A DNA stretch of 64,000 bases from Tolypeutes matacus (GCA_026826555.1 JAKSZT010054334.1:28583317-28647316), one strand, 5' to 3'; counted from the stretch's first letter, positions 12,520 to 26,121 are shown. The notes: generated by a model from the sequence alone, not told the origin. A program made the numbers and translations.

Positions 12520-13510
12520 GCTGTCGTTGTGTTTTTTATTTTTAAATAAACTTAAAATTTCATAAATGTTACATAAAAAATATAGGGGATTCCCATATGC
12601 CCATCCAATCCCCCTCCCCCACTTTCCCCCATTAACATCTTACATTAGTATGGTACAATTGTTACAATTGATGAACACCTTATGAAGCATTGCTACTAAC
12701 CATAGTCCATAGTTTACATTATGGTTTGTACTTTGCACCACACAATTTTATAGGTTTTGACAAGATGTATAATGGCCTGTATTGGTTATTGCAATGTCAT
12801 GCAGAACAATTCCAATGTTCCAAAAATGCCCCATTCTGCACCATTTCTAACCTCTCCCTTCCTTCTAGTGGCCACTGCCTTTCTACCAATGATACAAGTT
12901 CTTCCACTGCTAGAATAATAATAAGTCTACTTTAGTCCATAGTTGCATTCCCTCCTTATGTTTGTTCATTCCTCAATCTTGGGGATTTGGGGATGATTCA
13001 GAGGGGCTTCAATACCATGGGGCAGATGGATGGAACTGTCTTGCTTGTAGTTGTGCATACTCTGTTTTTTAGGATGGGTGTTGTCCATCATCATCCTTTT
13101 GTTAGCTGTCCTGGCGAGTCCAATGAACTGGAGAGTAGGTATTGAGATTCAGGGCTCAACCAGCATATGAACAGCTGGAAGATATAAGTTTTTGGGACAT
13201 ATATTGACTGAGTATAGTACTAATTATAGGTTCAAATTAAAGGAGCAGAAGAGCCATGTGTAGGAAAGTTATAAATGAGTTTAACTCTGTTACATTGGGG
13301 AGCATATATTCCAAAGTAAGGTCCACCGACAGTGTGCCAAATTCCTGAGCTTGTCTGCCCTGCCTATAGTGTCTGGATAGCTCTAGAGCCCTCAGGAGCC
13401 CCGCTGTTTGAGGCACTGTTTATTGTGGTAGCCAATGAGATCATGCTGAGATGTGCAAAAGCATAACCTCTGGAATGACCTCCCGACTCACTTTGAAATC
13501 TCTTAGCCAC
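12520..13510 (-). mobile_element. L1 3' end, minus orientation (left arm of inverted repeat)
   Basis: T-rich start, then ATATAGGGGATTCCCATATGCC, TTACAATTGATGAACACC and CATAGTCCATAGTTTACATTATGG, continuing through TGTCCTGGCGAGTCCAATGAACTGGAGAGTAGG. About 800 bp is complementary to the plus-oriented element at 13950-14817. Confidence 0.82.
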
Positions 13511-13514
13511 AAAA

Positions 13515-13805
13515 ACTTATAGTTTTTAAGTAAACTTTTAATTTTGGAGCAATTTGAAATTTATGGAAAAGTTGCAAAGTTATTACAGAAAGCCCTGTGT
13601 ATGGTTTACCCAGCTTTCCCCAATGCTAAAATCCTACATAACCATGGTATATTTGTCATAAGTAAGAACTTAACTGCAGACTTTACTCAGATTTCACCAG
13701 GTTTTCCTCTGATGTCCTTTTTCTATTCTAGAATCCAACTCAGTGTACTACCTTCAGTGACAGTTGCCAAGTCTTTGTTTTTCATGAGACAGTGATAAAT
13801 TTTAT
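13515..13805 (-). mobile_element. Older L1 3' end fragment, minus orientation
   Basis: Contains ATGGAAAAGTTGCAAAG, CCCAGCTTTCCCCAATGCTAAAATCCTACATAACCATGGTA and GACTTTACTCAGATTTCACCAGGTTTTCC, which I recognise as an old L1M-type 3' end. Confidence 0.65.
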
Positions 13806-13949
13806 GAAGGAAATTCTATGTTGATGCCAATAAGAGGTAACACTAATTTTTAAATTTAGAATAAATTTTAGAATAATAGAAACACTGTTGGAGAGACACT
13901 TTAGCTACCAATGTAATAACCTGTAGTCTTTTTTAAAATGCTGCCTGGG

Positions 13950-14817
13950 ACCCTGTCAGTGGGCCTTACCTTGGAATATATGAAAACCTATCTCCCCAAT
14001 GTATTGCAGTTAAACTCATTTATAATTTTCGTACACATGATTCTTATGCTCCTTTTCTTTGAACCTATAATTAGCACTATACCTATTAAATATGTGTCCC
14101 TGATACTTTAATCTTCTGGCTGTTCATATGCGGGTTGAGCCCTGAATCTCAGCAGAGTTCAATGCCTACTTTCCAGTTCATTGGACTCGTCCAGGACAAC
14201 TAACAAAAGGAAGATGAAGGACAATGCCCATCCCAAAAAACAAGAGAGTATCTACAACTGCTGGCAAGACAGTTCCATCCATCTGCCTCATGGGATCTAA
14301 GCTCTCTTTCAATCAGAAACAGAGTGGGCATCACCATCCCAGCATCCTCAAGATTGAGGAATGAACAAACATAAGAGGGGAATGCAACTAAGGATTAAAG
14401 TAGATGTATTATTATTCTAATAATGAAAGAACTTGTAACATTGATATAAAGGCAGTGGTTACCAAGGTTCTGAGGGGAGGGAGAGGGAAGAATATGTGTA
14501 ACATGGGGCATTTTGGGGGGACTGGAATTATTCTGCATAACATTGCAATGACAGATACAGGCCATTATACATTTTGTCAAAACCTATAAAATGTTGCAGT
14601 GTAAAGTGTAAGCTATAATGTAAACTATAGACCATGATTAGTAGCAATGCTTTGATATGTGTTCATTCATTGTAACAAATGTATCACACTAAGGAAAGGT
14701 GTTGTTAATGGGGAAAAGTGTGGGAGGGGGTGATGGTGGGGTATATGGGAATCTCTTATTTTTTCAATGTAACATTTATGTAACCTAAAGGTTCTTTAAT
14801 AATAAAAAATTAAATAA
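13950..14817 (+). mobile_element. L1 3' end with target duplication (right arm of inverted repeat)
   Basis: A 5'-truncated L1 3' untranslated region ending ATTTATGTAACCTAAAGG...AATAAAAAATTAAATAAAA. It is flanked by the 15-bp direct repeat AAAATGCTGCCTGGG at 13935-13949 and 14818-14832, which fixes both borders. Confidence 0.88.
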
Positions 14818-14939
14818 AAAATGCTGCCTGGGTGCCATATCCAGATATACTGGTTTAAACATTTTGGGGTACAGCTTGGACACTGGGATTCTTTAAACAT
14901 ATTGGGGGTGAGAACCACTGCAATCCAGTGTCTTACCCA

Positions 14940-15130
14940 ATAAAGCAATGGTTCTAAGTGTCATACCTGGGACAGCAGCAGCAGCACCTGGGAACTTGTT
15001 AGAAATGCTAGTTCTCAGGGTCCCACCTCAAACATACTGAATCAGAAACTCTGAGGAAGAGACCCAGAAATTTGTTTTAACAAGCCCTCCATATGATTCT
15101 AATGCACACCAAAGTTTGGGAACCAGTGCA
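14940..15130 (-). mobile_element. MER5-like hAT relic, minus orientation
   Basis: Contains CACCTGGGAACTTGTTAGAAATGCTAGTTCTCAGGGTCCCACC, ACTGAATCAGAAACTCTGAGG and CACACCAAAGTTTGGGAACCAGTG, the MER5 order. Confidence 0.7.
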
Positions 15131-15659
15131 ATAGGGGAAGCTCTGCCCCAGTATTCCTCCCTGATGCTTTGAATAATCCTTGTGATAGAGAACTCATGCC
15201 TCACAACACAGCTTGTTCGTTGCCTGCCAGCTTTATTGTGAAAAAGTTATATTCATTGAAACAAAATACTGACTAGTAGTTTCCAATCCATGGTTTTATT
15301 TCTTAATTAATAACTACAAAATATAAATTCAAGCATCTTATTAATCTTATAGAATTTCAAATGTAATTACACTTGAGAAATGTTTCCTTGCAGTGGAAAT
15401 TCACCTGGAAAATGTATCTATCTGAAGATAATTATATTATACCTAGAGAAGTTATTAAAACAATCCTCTTATCTGCCATTCAATATAAACTGAGACTTTC
15501 TTTCAAAATTGCATGGTTACCATATCTTTATGTGATTAAAAAGTATTACACAACCTTATAATCTCTGAAATGCCTCTGTGAAATTTATTTCACTCAGAAT
15601 CACTCATTTTGTTTAGGGAAAGACTTCATAATTGCAAATGTGGTAAAATGTTAAAATTG

Positions 15660-15850
15660 AAAATAAAACAGAAAAAAAAAACAAAGGAAAGAAAAAAAGA
15701 GTAAAAACAAAAAAGAAAAAAAATGTTGAAATCAGTGGATCTGGGTATCTGAAGGGGTGGTAGGTTGCAGTTCTCTGTGTGGGTACTATTTTATTTTTTG
15801 CAACTGTCCTGTAAGGTGAAATTACTTCTAAATAAAATGTTTAAGAAACC
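15660..15850 (+). repeat. A-rich tract and probable L1M 3' fragment
   Basis: An A-rich low-complexity stretch to about 15725, then GTGGATCTGGGTATCTG...ACTTCTAAATAAAATGTTTAAG, resembling old LINE 3' ends. The family is uncertain. Confidence 0.4.
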
Positions 15851-16639
15851 ATGAAAAAAAGTCATCATGATTTAAAATTCAAATAAAAATACAGTTATTC
15901 CTAATAAATCAAATTAGAACATATATATTTACTTGGGCATACAAGTGACTATATAAAGTGGATACATTCATAAAGTGAATCATCTTACTTTAGCAGATTT
16001 ATCTAGGACTCTAGTCTATATTGTCTTGTTACCTTAACCTGAGCAATCTGAAAATAAATAGCATAGGGGAATTTCAACATATCCATCTCACTGGAAAACC
16101 TTATAAATCTCCTTTACATGAAGAATAAAGGCTTGTAAAAACTTGCCATCTTGAATATTTGTATATATTAGGGTTTACTTCTATAAAACTGTAAAGGTCT
16201 TGAGCTCTTTTAAAAATTACAAATTTCAAATTAAAAAATACTCTATCTTGGAAAAATAAGAATAAACAGAGAACGTGAAGGCAGAACACATGGATTCATT
16301 CTATCTCACAAATTTACTAACCTCTAGAAACTGATAAAGTCTCTTAATCTCTGATCTTCAGTGCTTTCTTCTATAAATATCTCCCCATTTCGAGAAATTA
16401 AGTAAATTTTCTTTTTTGTAGCCAGAATGCAGGAGTCCAGAAATTGGGTCAGAGATTTCTTTCTTTTCTACTCTTTCTCAAATGAAAATTTTTATTGCAG
16501 TTGCTTTATTGGTGCTGGAGTGGCAGTTATACTTATTATTTAATTTGTAGATAGCAGAACAGCAAGAAATCACAACCACATGGGATTTAGTGGAACCGAG
16601 GGAGAACTGAATGCACCCTAGAACTGGAACTGAGGGCTC

Positions 16640-17046
16640 TTGTGGATTGAATAATGCCCCTCACAAAGACATGTGCAAGTCCTAACCCCATATCCCATGA
16701 ATGTAACCTTATTTGGAAACAGGGTTTTTGAAGATGTTATTAGTTAAGTTGAAGCCAAACTGAATCAGGATGGGCCTTAATCGAATATGACTAGAGTCCT
16801 TATAAGCAGAAGAAATTTGGACACAGGAATAGGAGACAGGAAACAGAAAGCCATGTGACGGATGTAGAGACTGAGTTATGTACTGCCGGCAAGCTACCAG
16901 CAGAATGCTACAGGCTTCAGAGAAAGCGTGATCCTGCTGACACTTTGAATTTGAACTTCTGGCTTCCAAAACTATGAGACAATAAGTTCCTGCTGTTGAA
17001 GCCAAAAAGTCTGTGGTATTTGTTATAGCAACCCTGGCAAACTAAG
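16640..17046 (+). mobile_element. MLT1-type MaLR solo LTR
   Basis: Runs from GTGGATTGAATAATGCCCC through AAGTCCTAACCCCATATCCC, GAATGTAACCTTATTTGG, GGGCCTTAATCGAATATGAC and CTTATAAGCAGAAGAAATTTGGACACAG to GGTATTTGTTATAGCAACCC...AACTAAGGCA. The order is diagnostic of MLT1-like LTRs. No internal retroviral sequence is seen. Confidence 0.82.
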
Positions 17047-17089
17047 GCAGGGGTCAACAAATGGTTTTGTAGGACTGGTAGTTAACATC

Positions 17090-20000
17090 TCAGGATATAA
17101 TAATTGAAGGTGGTGTTGATCACCATCCCATGGGGGGAGAGAGTGTGTGCATTTGTGACCACACATGTAACCGTTGGATTATGTCAGGTAGGAGGCACAG
17201 ACTGAAACTGCAGGAAAGGAAAGGAGAATGAGTGTGCCTTACAGTCAGGCATGGTGTTTACCATGTCTACATCCTCTTCCATGCAGCCTGCTGCACCTAT
17301 GCTGCTTGCTGAAGGAGGCCAAAGAGATCATGGAAAGCTAAAGTAAGTGGAAGTTATGAGTAAGCAGGCACTGGGAGGAAGCACAACTCTTGTTTATCAA
17401 ACAGATACAGAGTAGAAAATAAGGAAGCTAATAGGTAGAGGGAAGAGCAGGAGAAAGATGAGCAGAAGTGTCGCTGAGTCACATTAGTGTTGAGGATTCC
17501 TGGTGCTAAGGATTCTAGAACTGCCGCAAGTCAAGAATGGACAGCTTAATTCCCAGGCCTTAATAAGGCCTGGCCATGATACCATTCCTGGTCCTGAATG
17601 TCCACGAACTTCCTTCTCATTAATCCTTGGACTAAAACCCCCCTTCATAAACACTTTGTCATTTACTTGCAATTTTTGACCTTGATAACTTCCAAAAAAT
17701 ATTTGAATCAGGTTGGTTATTCGTAAGCCCAGTCATATTCCCAATATTGTGAATGTTTTTCCAAGATAACTAGACCCTACTGAAAATTTAGTCTCCCTCA
17801 CTCTGTCAATGGCTTTCTTGGGATCAGGAGAAAGAGGGCAGGGGATGATGTGGGGAATTAAGAGAACAGAAACTATCTACCTATTAGATGCAAGAGACTT
17901 TTGTATTATGAAAACATAAATGAGTCAGCTCCTTTCCTCACTTTTCCATTATCTACATACAATATTTACAAAATCATTTCTTTACATAAAAAGTCATTAA
18001 GAAAACAAAAGGCAGGTGCACCTTAGGAAGAAAAAAAACAGGAAATAGAAGGAAAAAAAAGGAAACTATTGTTTGTAGAGTTCCTTCATATGTAGGGGAA
18101 AGAATTGCTAGTCATGGAAAATCTATTAGTGTCTTCCTAATTTAAACAGTATGTAAAACAAGGAAGTAGAGCTTCTATTCTACCTTTCTTGTAAAGACAA
18201 ATAAGGTGCAATATTTTAAAAGCCACTATACTCTGTGAAGAATTTTCAAAATTAGGTCCTGCTTTGTGCCTGTGATGAATTTGTGCATTCCTTCAGCACT
18301 CGGTATCCAAGGAAGAGATTTGAGAGTGCCTTCTGCAGTGCTGAAAGCCTACCAAGCAAGAGTAAGTTTTTAAAAAAAATCTTCATAGCCCAAGTGAAGA
18401 ACTTTGAATTTCCATGATGCTTATTACATGATGCTCATTATAAGCAATAGAGCAGCAGGTCCTGAGTCAGTAATTCTAACTGTAGTAGAATTTTCTTAAT
18501 TTTTTTCCTTATCAGCTATTAGGCATGCTATACCATAGTAATTTGTATTTGGATGGTATTAAACTCTGTAATACAATTCAACTCTTCAGAAAATCTTCTA
18601 ATAGTATATAATTTATGCAAGTGCATATGGAATTCATAAGAAAGAAAATACATTATAGTAAGCCTTATCTTCCATTCTTTTTAGATGACACATTAGAATT
18701 TATTTCAACTAAGTTTTCTAGGTTCTGGTCTCTATAAGGAAAAAAAAAAATATATATATATATATATATTTTTTTTTTATTTTGTTACAAAATAATTTTA
18801 TGAAATATATAAGAGATTGAAAAGAATCAGCCCATAATCTTAGACGAGTCAATTGTAGTCTGCAAGATACAGGATATGGGAAAACTGGCATTGAGCTATT
18901 TGATCCATACAACTCACATATGGGAGCATGGACTATATGTGAGAGAGAAATAAAGAAGTAATTCATTGGAAGGATTGGGAAATCTGGTATGAAAAAATAA
19001 CTTTATATTCACATTCAGCTAATGAGTATTTAATGAGTATTAACTTTGTGTCACAAAGTACTAACTTTGGATATTTTCACATGGATTGTCTCATTCAAAT
19101 CTCACAAAATTCTGCTGGGCAACAGCTGAAGCTCAGAAAGGATAAGTGACTGTTTCAAGGTAAATTAACTAATTTGTGGAAGAGTCAAGATTTGAGTCTA
19201 AGCCACCAACCCCTGAGGAAATCAGTTCCTAGATTTTTAATTAGAGACTTCATTGAGGCGTTTTGAGTCAGAAACATGAGAAGTTAAACCAAAACTTGAA
19301 TAAACTATTCATCGGGAGGAGGAGAAATGGAACTATTAGGTTCTTAATGATTTGACACCCTTTCATGAGATACAATGTCCTCTGAAATGTTATTTGTGTA
19401 TGTGATACAACACTGATAGCTCTGGTTTTTTAGTTTTGGTTTTGTTTCTATTGTTTGTTTTCCCTGAGTTTGGAAAAGTCTTTGGCATGAACCCCATTGC
19501 TTAGGGGCATTGTTCAGGAGTCAAAAGACAGTTCCATCTTTCCTGTCTTCTTTGGGCAAGTTATTCAATCTTTCTAGCCTTTGTTTTGTAAAGAAGTTAC
19601 ATCTAATTTCATAATGTTGCCGTGAGAATGAATAAGTTAATGTAAATAAAACTCACATCACAATATGGGTTTACTGAAAAAGCACATATTAAGTGACAAC
19701 AAAATAGAAGTGTGGTGGCACAGCAGGAAGCACGGTGTCAGCTCTGGTAGCATAGCAGCAGCATGGGCCACGCACGTTATTTGAGTCCCCAATTTTAGGG
19801 GACTGCTTGCCCATTTTGACTTCTGTCCTTACTTTCATTTCTTTGGAATTAACTCCAGTTCTTATAAGTCTCCCTTCTCGTGGTCTGGAAGAGTGGATCT
19901 AAAAAAGTTTTAGGCTCACCTAATACATCAATTTATTACACATGAAATCAGAATATGGACTCCTACTCAAAAACTAATATTGTTAAGGATAAAAAAATGC

Positions 20001-22040
20001 TATAAAAGTCTGCATATTTATGTAGAATGAGATTTAATACTTTTTTACATAACAGAAAAACCATCAATAATTGGTAAAATCTGAAAATTAGGTCACATTT
20101 CATAGATATGCTTAAATCACACATTTAAAATACTAGCTGCTTATTTTTGAAAATGCAGAAACTAGGATAAATTATTTTTTAATATGAGTTACAGTAGAAA
20201 ATATGCCAATTAATGTATGTAAATAATACAGGATTTCAGCATTATCATTTGATTTTGCAGTCTGAATGATGTAAAATTTAAAATGAATTTCTAAACATAA
20301 CTGCTAGGACTTGTGTAAGCAATCCTCAAGGTTTGCATCCTTCAATTTAGAAATGGGGCAGAGGGTTTTGGATTTGCCTAATCCCTGACAGTCCCCTCAC
20401 TAGAGCCACTTTTTTGGCCTTGGGGGCCACCATACTGTCTTAATGGCCTAACACAATTAGGTGTTTCTACCCTTAGTGTTTTAAATAATACTTTACTAAG
20501 TACTTGGGGATGATGGAATAAAATTAAATGGAGTCTCATAGTATTCCATAATCCAGTTTCCTGAGAATGCTAAACTGGGATATTTGGCAATGATAAACAG
20601 TGAGAGATTAGCAGAAACTGTGACTTTTGGCAGAACTAGAATCTTATCACATAGGGTTTTTCTCCCTCCATTGCTAATCTTGGAGGCACAGAGTCCCATT
20701 TTTTAAGGAACCTTGTACTTGAAAAAAAACACAACACGAATCAATTTTATCGATGCAAATAAATAAATAATAATAATAAAGCAAACAATTCATCCAAAGT
20801 GAAAGCTGGCACTTTATTATTACAGCTTGAGAGTAGGGTCATATCAGAGGCAAACATGGCCTTGCTCATGGTAGCTACTCAATAAATACTTAGGGAATTA
20901 AATCTAATTACCACTTTCTCCTTCTCTGGGGAGATGAATTACTACCTTAACTGGCTCTGGAAAAGGGGCCCCAAAGGGAAGATGTCAGCCTAGATCCTAA
21001 ACATTTAAGGTAGTCAGTTCCATCCACATCTAGGTTCATATGTGCATGATGCAGAAAAAAAAAAAAAATCATTAAAGCCAATCATGGACACTTCACCTCT
21101 GTTTGTGGCAATCACTCAGGGCCTGCCTTACTGCACTCTAAATTGTGCATATTTTTCTTTCTCACACAGTTCCCAGCCCTGGCTTTGTTTCCTATTTTTG
21201 GATCTGCTCTTGCCCTCAGAAAAGGTTAACAGTTTCTCAGCCTGACGGTGGACAGCCCCACTGCCTCTGGCACTTTCCACTCCTGGCTGCTCTAGATACC
21301 ATGTCTTTGCTCTGCTTATACCTATTTCCCCTCCCCAAGCATCCAAGTCCTTTTTGACCCCTGTGTTATAATGAGGAGGAACAGGGAAATGTTCAGACCT
21401 GAGGAAAGAGAAGACAGAATCTCAAAAATCCAACTACAGCTAGATACTTCAGAAGTTTAACTTATGTCTGCCTGCAAGGAAGCATACTACAAAAATTGTA
21501 CAACTGTGAATCAGTGAATAAATCATAAAACCGGTGGTTTCATAGAATTTTTCTTGTTTTCATTACACAGTATCACTTAGGAAGTTTGGTAGTATGTACT
21601 TTAAGATTTTAATCTGAATATTCTATACTAATATATAAAGCAGATTATGAAGTTCCAAATTATGAAAAGTACAAAACATGCATTTGCTTTGGTTGTTCAC
21701 CCTGACTGATTTTATCAGCTAGACTTGAAGATCTAATAAAAGTAGTTCAGACTGCCTGTTAAATTTCCAAGTTAAAGGCCATAAAAGTAATTTTTTATTC
21801 TTTAATTAAGACCAGAACTATTGCATGGTGTCTTTAACACTCTGGTAGCAGATGAAGAACTGTGAGTCAAAGTGTGAAAATGGATTTTTATAGAAGCCCA
21901 GCCAAATGCTGCAGGGTCGAACAAAGGTTTGAAAATCCTTTCCACAGCAGTGGTATATTTATGAACAGTTAGAATAGGTTCCAATAATATCACTAGTTCT
22001 CTGTAGATACAGTGAGAAATACCAAAGAGCAAATTGTTGT
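17090..22040. other. Presumed intron sequence with minor repeats
   Basis: No exon recognised. It includes an alternating TA tract near 18750-18770, MIR-like sequence around 19080-19210, an (AAT)n run near 20757-20780 and possible L2 remnants near 20800-20890 and 21100-21360. Confidence 0.4.
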
Positions 22041-22044
22041 TAAA

Positions 22045-22207
22045 CGTTGCAACTAAAAAATGTTTTCTTGTGTAGATTTCAATGTTTTGGGGGGGGGGGG
22101 GATATGGTTATCTGTGGACTAAAGCCAAAAATGTTGCAGCTAAAAATGTTTGTTTTATAGATTTGAAAATGTTGGGGGAACAATGAGTTATCTGTAGACT
22201 AAAGCCA
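22045..22207 (+). repeat. Two-copy tandem duplication with G13 run
   Basis: A unit starting GTTGCAACTAAAAAATGTTTT and ending CTGTGGACTAAAGCCA is followed immediately by a diverged second copy, GTTGCAGCTAAAAATGTTTG to CTGTAGACTAAAGCCA. The first copy contains 13 consecutive G (22089-22101) where the second has GGGGG. Confidence 0.8.
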
Positions 22208-22984
22208 TAGCACAATTTTTTAATATAAACATTTACCCATATTATAGGAATTTAATTTATTTCCTTTACAGAGGGGAATAAGGAAAAAAGTAGAAATTCT
22301 GGGGACCAAGGAATAATGTCTCTTACCAGGATAAATTTTCCTAGGATAAGCTCTGCATGTGAGAAAGTTATCAGTTCACTCCTGCTATTCCTCTCTTCTG
22401 TGAATGTGGGAGGTATGTATTAATAAAGCAGCAATATGTTTCTCTCTCCACAGCTTACTTAAATTGCATTTGTAGAGTACTGAACACATTTACAAAATTA
22501 AGAGCCTCCATTTTAAAAGTTCTATGGTACTTCTTTTATGCTAACAACTAAATCTCAGGCATGAAGCTTTAGTTCAAAAGGATTAGCGTCTCTCTGAAAG
22601 GAGAATGGAATACAATGAGATAACTGGTATAATTCTTTATCTCTATTGATGTGGGAAAATTGGCCCAGTTTTTAGTGTTTTTATAATTCTTTTCAATGTA
22701 GGCATCTTATAGATTTTATATTAAGGAAATTACAGTTCCATAGAGAATTTGTACAATTTGGGTATTTTAAATATAAGATATGATGAAGAATTTCATCATT
22801 CACCATGAATGTCTCTAATTCACCATGGTTCAATGCAATTGTCATGAACAAATGACATTCATTGGTCTAAGCAGGAGACCAGTCATAAAAAATTAGATTC
22901 TTCAGTCTGGTTTCCCTTGGAAACCACTCACTCATTTTGTTAGAGCTGGAAGACAATGGCCTTTATCTAGGTGGATGATCATTT

Positions 22985-23640
22985 GGGCCTTATTAGTTTG
23001 AAATTTAGCTTTTAATTCACTGAATATTTGTTAAGTACCTGCTATGCATTAGGCACTGTAGATTAAGTGATGAATTGGACTCTTGCCCTTATAGATCTTG
23101 ACAACAATGCTTGAGAATGCTGTGGGAGGGTAAGGACAGAGAGACTGAGAACACCTAGAAGAACTGCTTTAAGCAGACATGGTGGGTCAGGTAGGGTGTC
23201 CCAGAGCCTAAGTGAGAAACACTTGAGCTGACACCTAACAGATAAGTAGAAGTTATCCACACAATAGCAATAAAGGAAGAGAGAAGAAGATACAAGTCAG
23301 GGGTGGTGGTGGGTGGGGCTTGCTTGTGGGTCAAGAGTGAAAGGAGATGGATGGAGGTGGGAAAGCACTTAGGGCCAGATCATGGAAGGCTTGGGAAACC
23401 AGGATAAGAGGTATGTCTGTTAGCCAATGGCAATTTGGATTTTAATCAGAAGAATGACATGATCAGATCATTCTGTCCATGGTATGGTAGATGGTTTGGA
23501 AAGGTAGGGGGCAAGACTGGCAGCAGAGAGACGGTTTCGAAGTTACAGTAGTAATCTAGACTATGGCAGTAGCGGGGGATGATGAAGTTTCATGGACCAA
23601 GTCCTGAAATAACCAGGAGAAATATCAAAGGGCTTGATTA
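22985..23640 (+). repeat. Ancient mammalian interspersed repeat
   Basis: Contains CTGCTATGCATTAGGCACTG, GGGCCAGATCATGGAAGGCTT, AATGACATGATCAGATCATTCTG and ACAGTAGTAATCTAGACTATGGCAG in the same order as other copies of this repeat in the window. Confidence 0.55.
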
Positions 23641-26064
23641 CGGGGATTGAAGCAGAGGAAAGAGTCAAGGGTACCAACAGGTTTCTGTCTTGAGCAGAAA
23701 TCTGTGAAATATAGAATAGGAAGAGAAGAAGGAATTCTTCTCTTTTTAGAATACAAAAAAACTAGGAAGAAATTTTATGAAGAACTTAAAATGATGGACG
23801 CACAATGCTACAAATAATTAAGAATATTTTTTTCTATTTCAGAAGAAGAATGCCTTTTGTGTTGTTAGATGCTTCCCAGTCTTCATTTGGGTGCAATAAT
23901 TTATTCAGCCCCTAACTGTGAGTTAAATATACAGCTACAGGAAATGTCAGCAAAGTCACATAAAAGAGCTCTGATTCACTGCTGTTATACTATTAAATAA
24001 CCAGCACTTGTGTCACATTGAATTGGATATAACAGTGTCTTGTGGCTGTTATTCCTACTGGGAGGCACTTTCAAGCGCTCCTCTCTTTCCCTACATTAAA
24101 ATCAAATGGGCAGCATGGATGCATTATAGATACAGGTGGCTGAACACATTGAATGGAGTCACTTTTTTTTTTCAGTTGGCAACTCAGTCTTTGCTATTTG
24201 TCTGTTCCATGATAATTCTTGAACATCCTGGCTGATTATCATCAAATCTAGTATACTGCTAATGAATATTCAGACATAGCTCAAGTTACACTAGTGGATC
24301 AAGCTGCCATCTTGAAAAACACGATGACCAATACAATCTGAATTTTTTCTTGTATAATAATCATATCTGTATAAGTAAATATCTTATTTTTATAGATATT
24401 TGAGTAGGAGTTACTGAAAGACAAACTACCTTTTTAAAAAGTTAGCCTTTTCTAATAAAGCAAAATGTGAAACTCTTATGGGAAAGTTGTCATTGTCAGG
24501 AAAAGAGGAAGAGAGAGTGAGAGAGTCTGAGAGAGAGAATCAGCCTGTTGGAATCAGCTACCAAGGAGCTGGCTATAGTAGCCACTGTTAGCTATTTGCA
24601 GTATGGTTATGGAACCTAACCACTTCCAACATGATTGGGAGCCTCCTAAACTGTTACTGACAAAAAGAAGAATCTACCCCCCAACAAATACCACTATAAA
24701 GAGATATTTCTCCTTAACAAAGATATTTTCACACTGTAATCAGTGGCATGTTCCATACCAAAAGTTGGCTGTAATTTCAGCTATTTTAGGAAGTCTCTAT
24801 GTGACAAGTGCTTTCTCGCCTTCTGGTCATTTTAACAATATATCTCTAGAATAAATGTATCTGGTTTTAATCCTTTTACTGTGCACGTAGGGGGTGGAAT
24901 AGAGAGTAACGGGCTGTACACAGTATGAAGGATGGAAAGAGGAGGAGAGTCTGAGCTGATTTATTCACAGATCTTTTGTTTTTCCTCTAGGCAGTGATAT
25001 TAGAAGAACCTGAATCCAGGATATTTGAGCTATAGTTTTCCTCTCTATGAAATGGGGTGCATGAATGTGTTTCATATGGGGTTGTTGTGAGGATTAAATG
25101 TATACATATTGCCAACCACACAATAGATACTCAATAAATGCTATTCTCTAAATAGATTGCTCTTCAATTGCCTTGGTGCCTTCCGGCTTCAAAGACCCCA
25201 GCACCCCAGTGATAAAAACAAACAGAAAAAGCAAAATAAAGCACGAATGTAAAAACCAAGCTAGAAGACAGAAAAGCTAGGTCCATGAATATAATTAAAC
25301 TGTTCTCTTTCTCCTAGTGGGTTCAAAGCACTTTTCATATATGTTATTTTGCTTTCTTCATCTCAGAATATTGGGACTATGATCCCCAACAAAATATTTA
25401 TTAGGATAAATGTCCAGGTCACCAAAAGCAATTTGAATACAATACATTCTGGTATATTTTATCTATTAATAAAGCCCTGTAGGTGAAAAAATGTCACATA
25501 TAGTTAATTTTAATATATTTGCAGAAATAAAAATGGAAATTCAAGGTTAAAATCTGCCCTACTTTTTTCTGAACCCACACTTGCTGTGGACCTGAGATTT
25601 TGAAGGCCCCGAATTGTCCCTCCTATGCTCTGCAGGCATCCATTTAAACCACTTACCATCTAAACCACCAGTTTGAGTTAACTTTTCCAAAATATTTTTA
25701 CTATTTAATTTAATAATTATTTTCTTATAATTTATAATTTACTTATTAATGAGTAAAAATCATTTTCCATTTCAGATCTGAAACTCTATTTCCTATAGAA
25801 AACAAACACGAAGTCATTTTAGTGCAAATAAGAAGCACAGAACTGACTCCAAAATAATACAATTGATTCCAGAAGAGTGCAACATGTTTCCTTGTTGACT
25901 GGAGATACGATACAAGAGTTATAAATGTGTCCTCATTTGAAACACGAAAGAAAAATAAAAGGCTTTTTATAAAAAGAAGGAGGAGGAGGAGAAAAGAAAA
26001 AGGTAACAAAATTCTAACCTAGAACCTTGGGGACATGTCAAGATAGTCAAGAAAGGTCATTTAC

Positions 26065-26121
26065 CGCTTAGTGTTTCTGAGAGCTGAAGGTTCCACTTCA
26101 ATAAGATTGTCCAAGTCTTGG
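26065..26121 (-). CDS. SCEL: SCEL repeat exon: [18 protein letters not shown]
   Basis: A 57-nt phase 2-2 exon with acceptor CTTTTAAACAG and donor GTAAAT. It encodes [18 protein letters not shown] and ends in CG of a split Arg. IEVEP instead of IKVxP matches one particular human repeat I recall. It is the last SCEL exon recognisable in the window. Confidence 0.94.

Larger units (their letters stand above)
3450..26064 (-). other. SCEL: Presumed downstream SCEL intron
   Basis: After the IEVEP exon I expected further LIKV-type repeats and then the LIM-domain exons. Scanning the plus strand for the complement of the (D)LIKV core (CACTTTGATNAG and relatives) with nearby CT and AC borders gave no credible exon. 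Apart from the repeats listed separately, the region shows ordinary AT-rich intron-like sequence. That the remaining exons lie beyond the left edge is inference. Confidence 0.45.
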
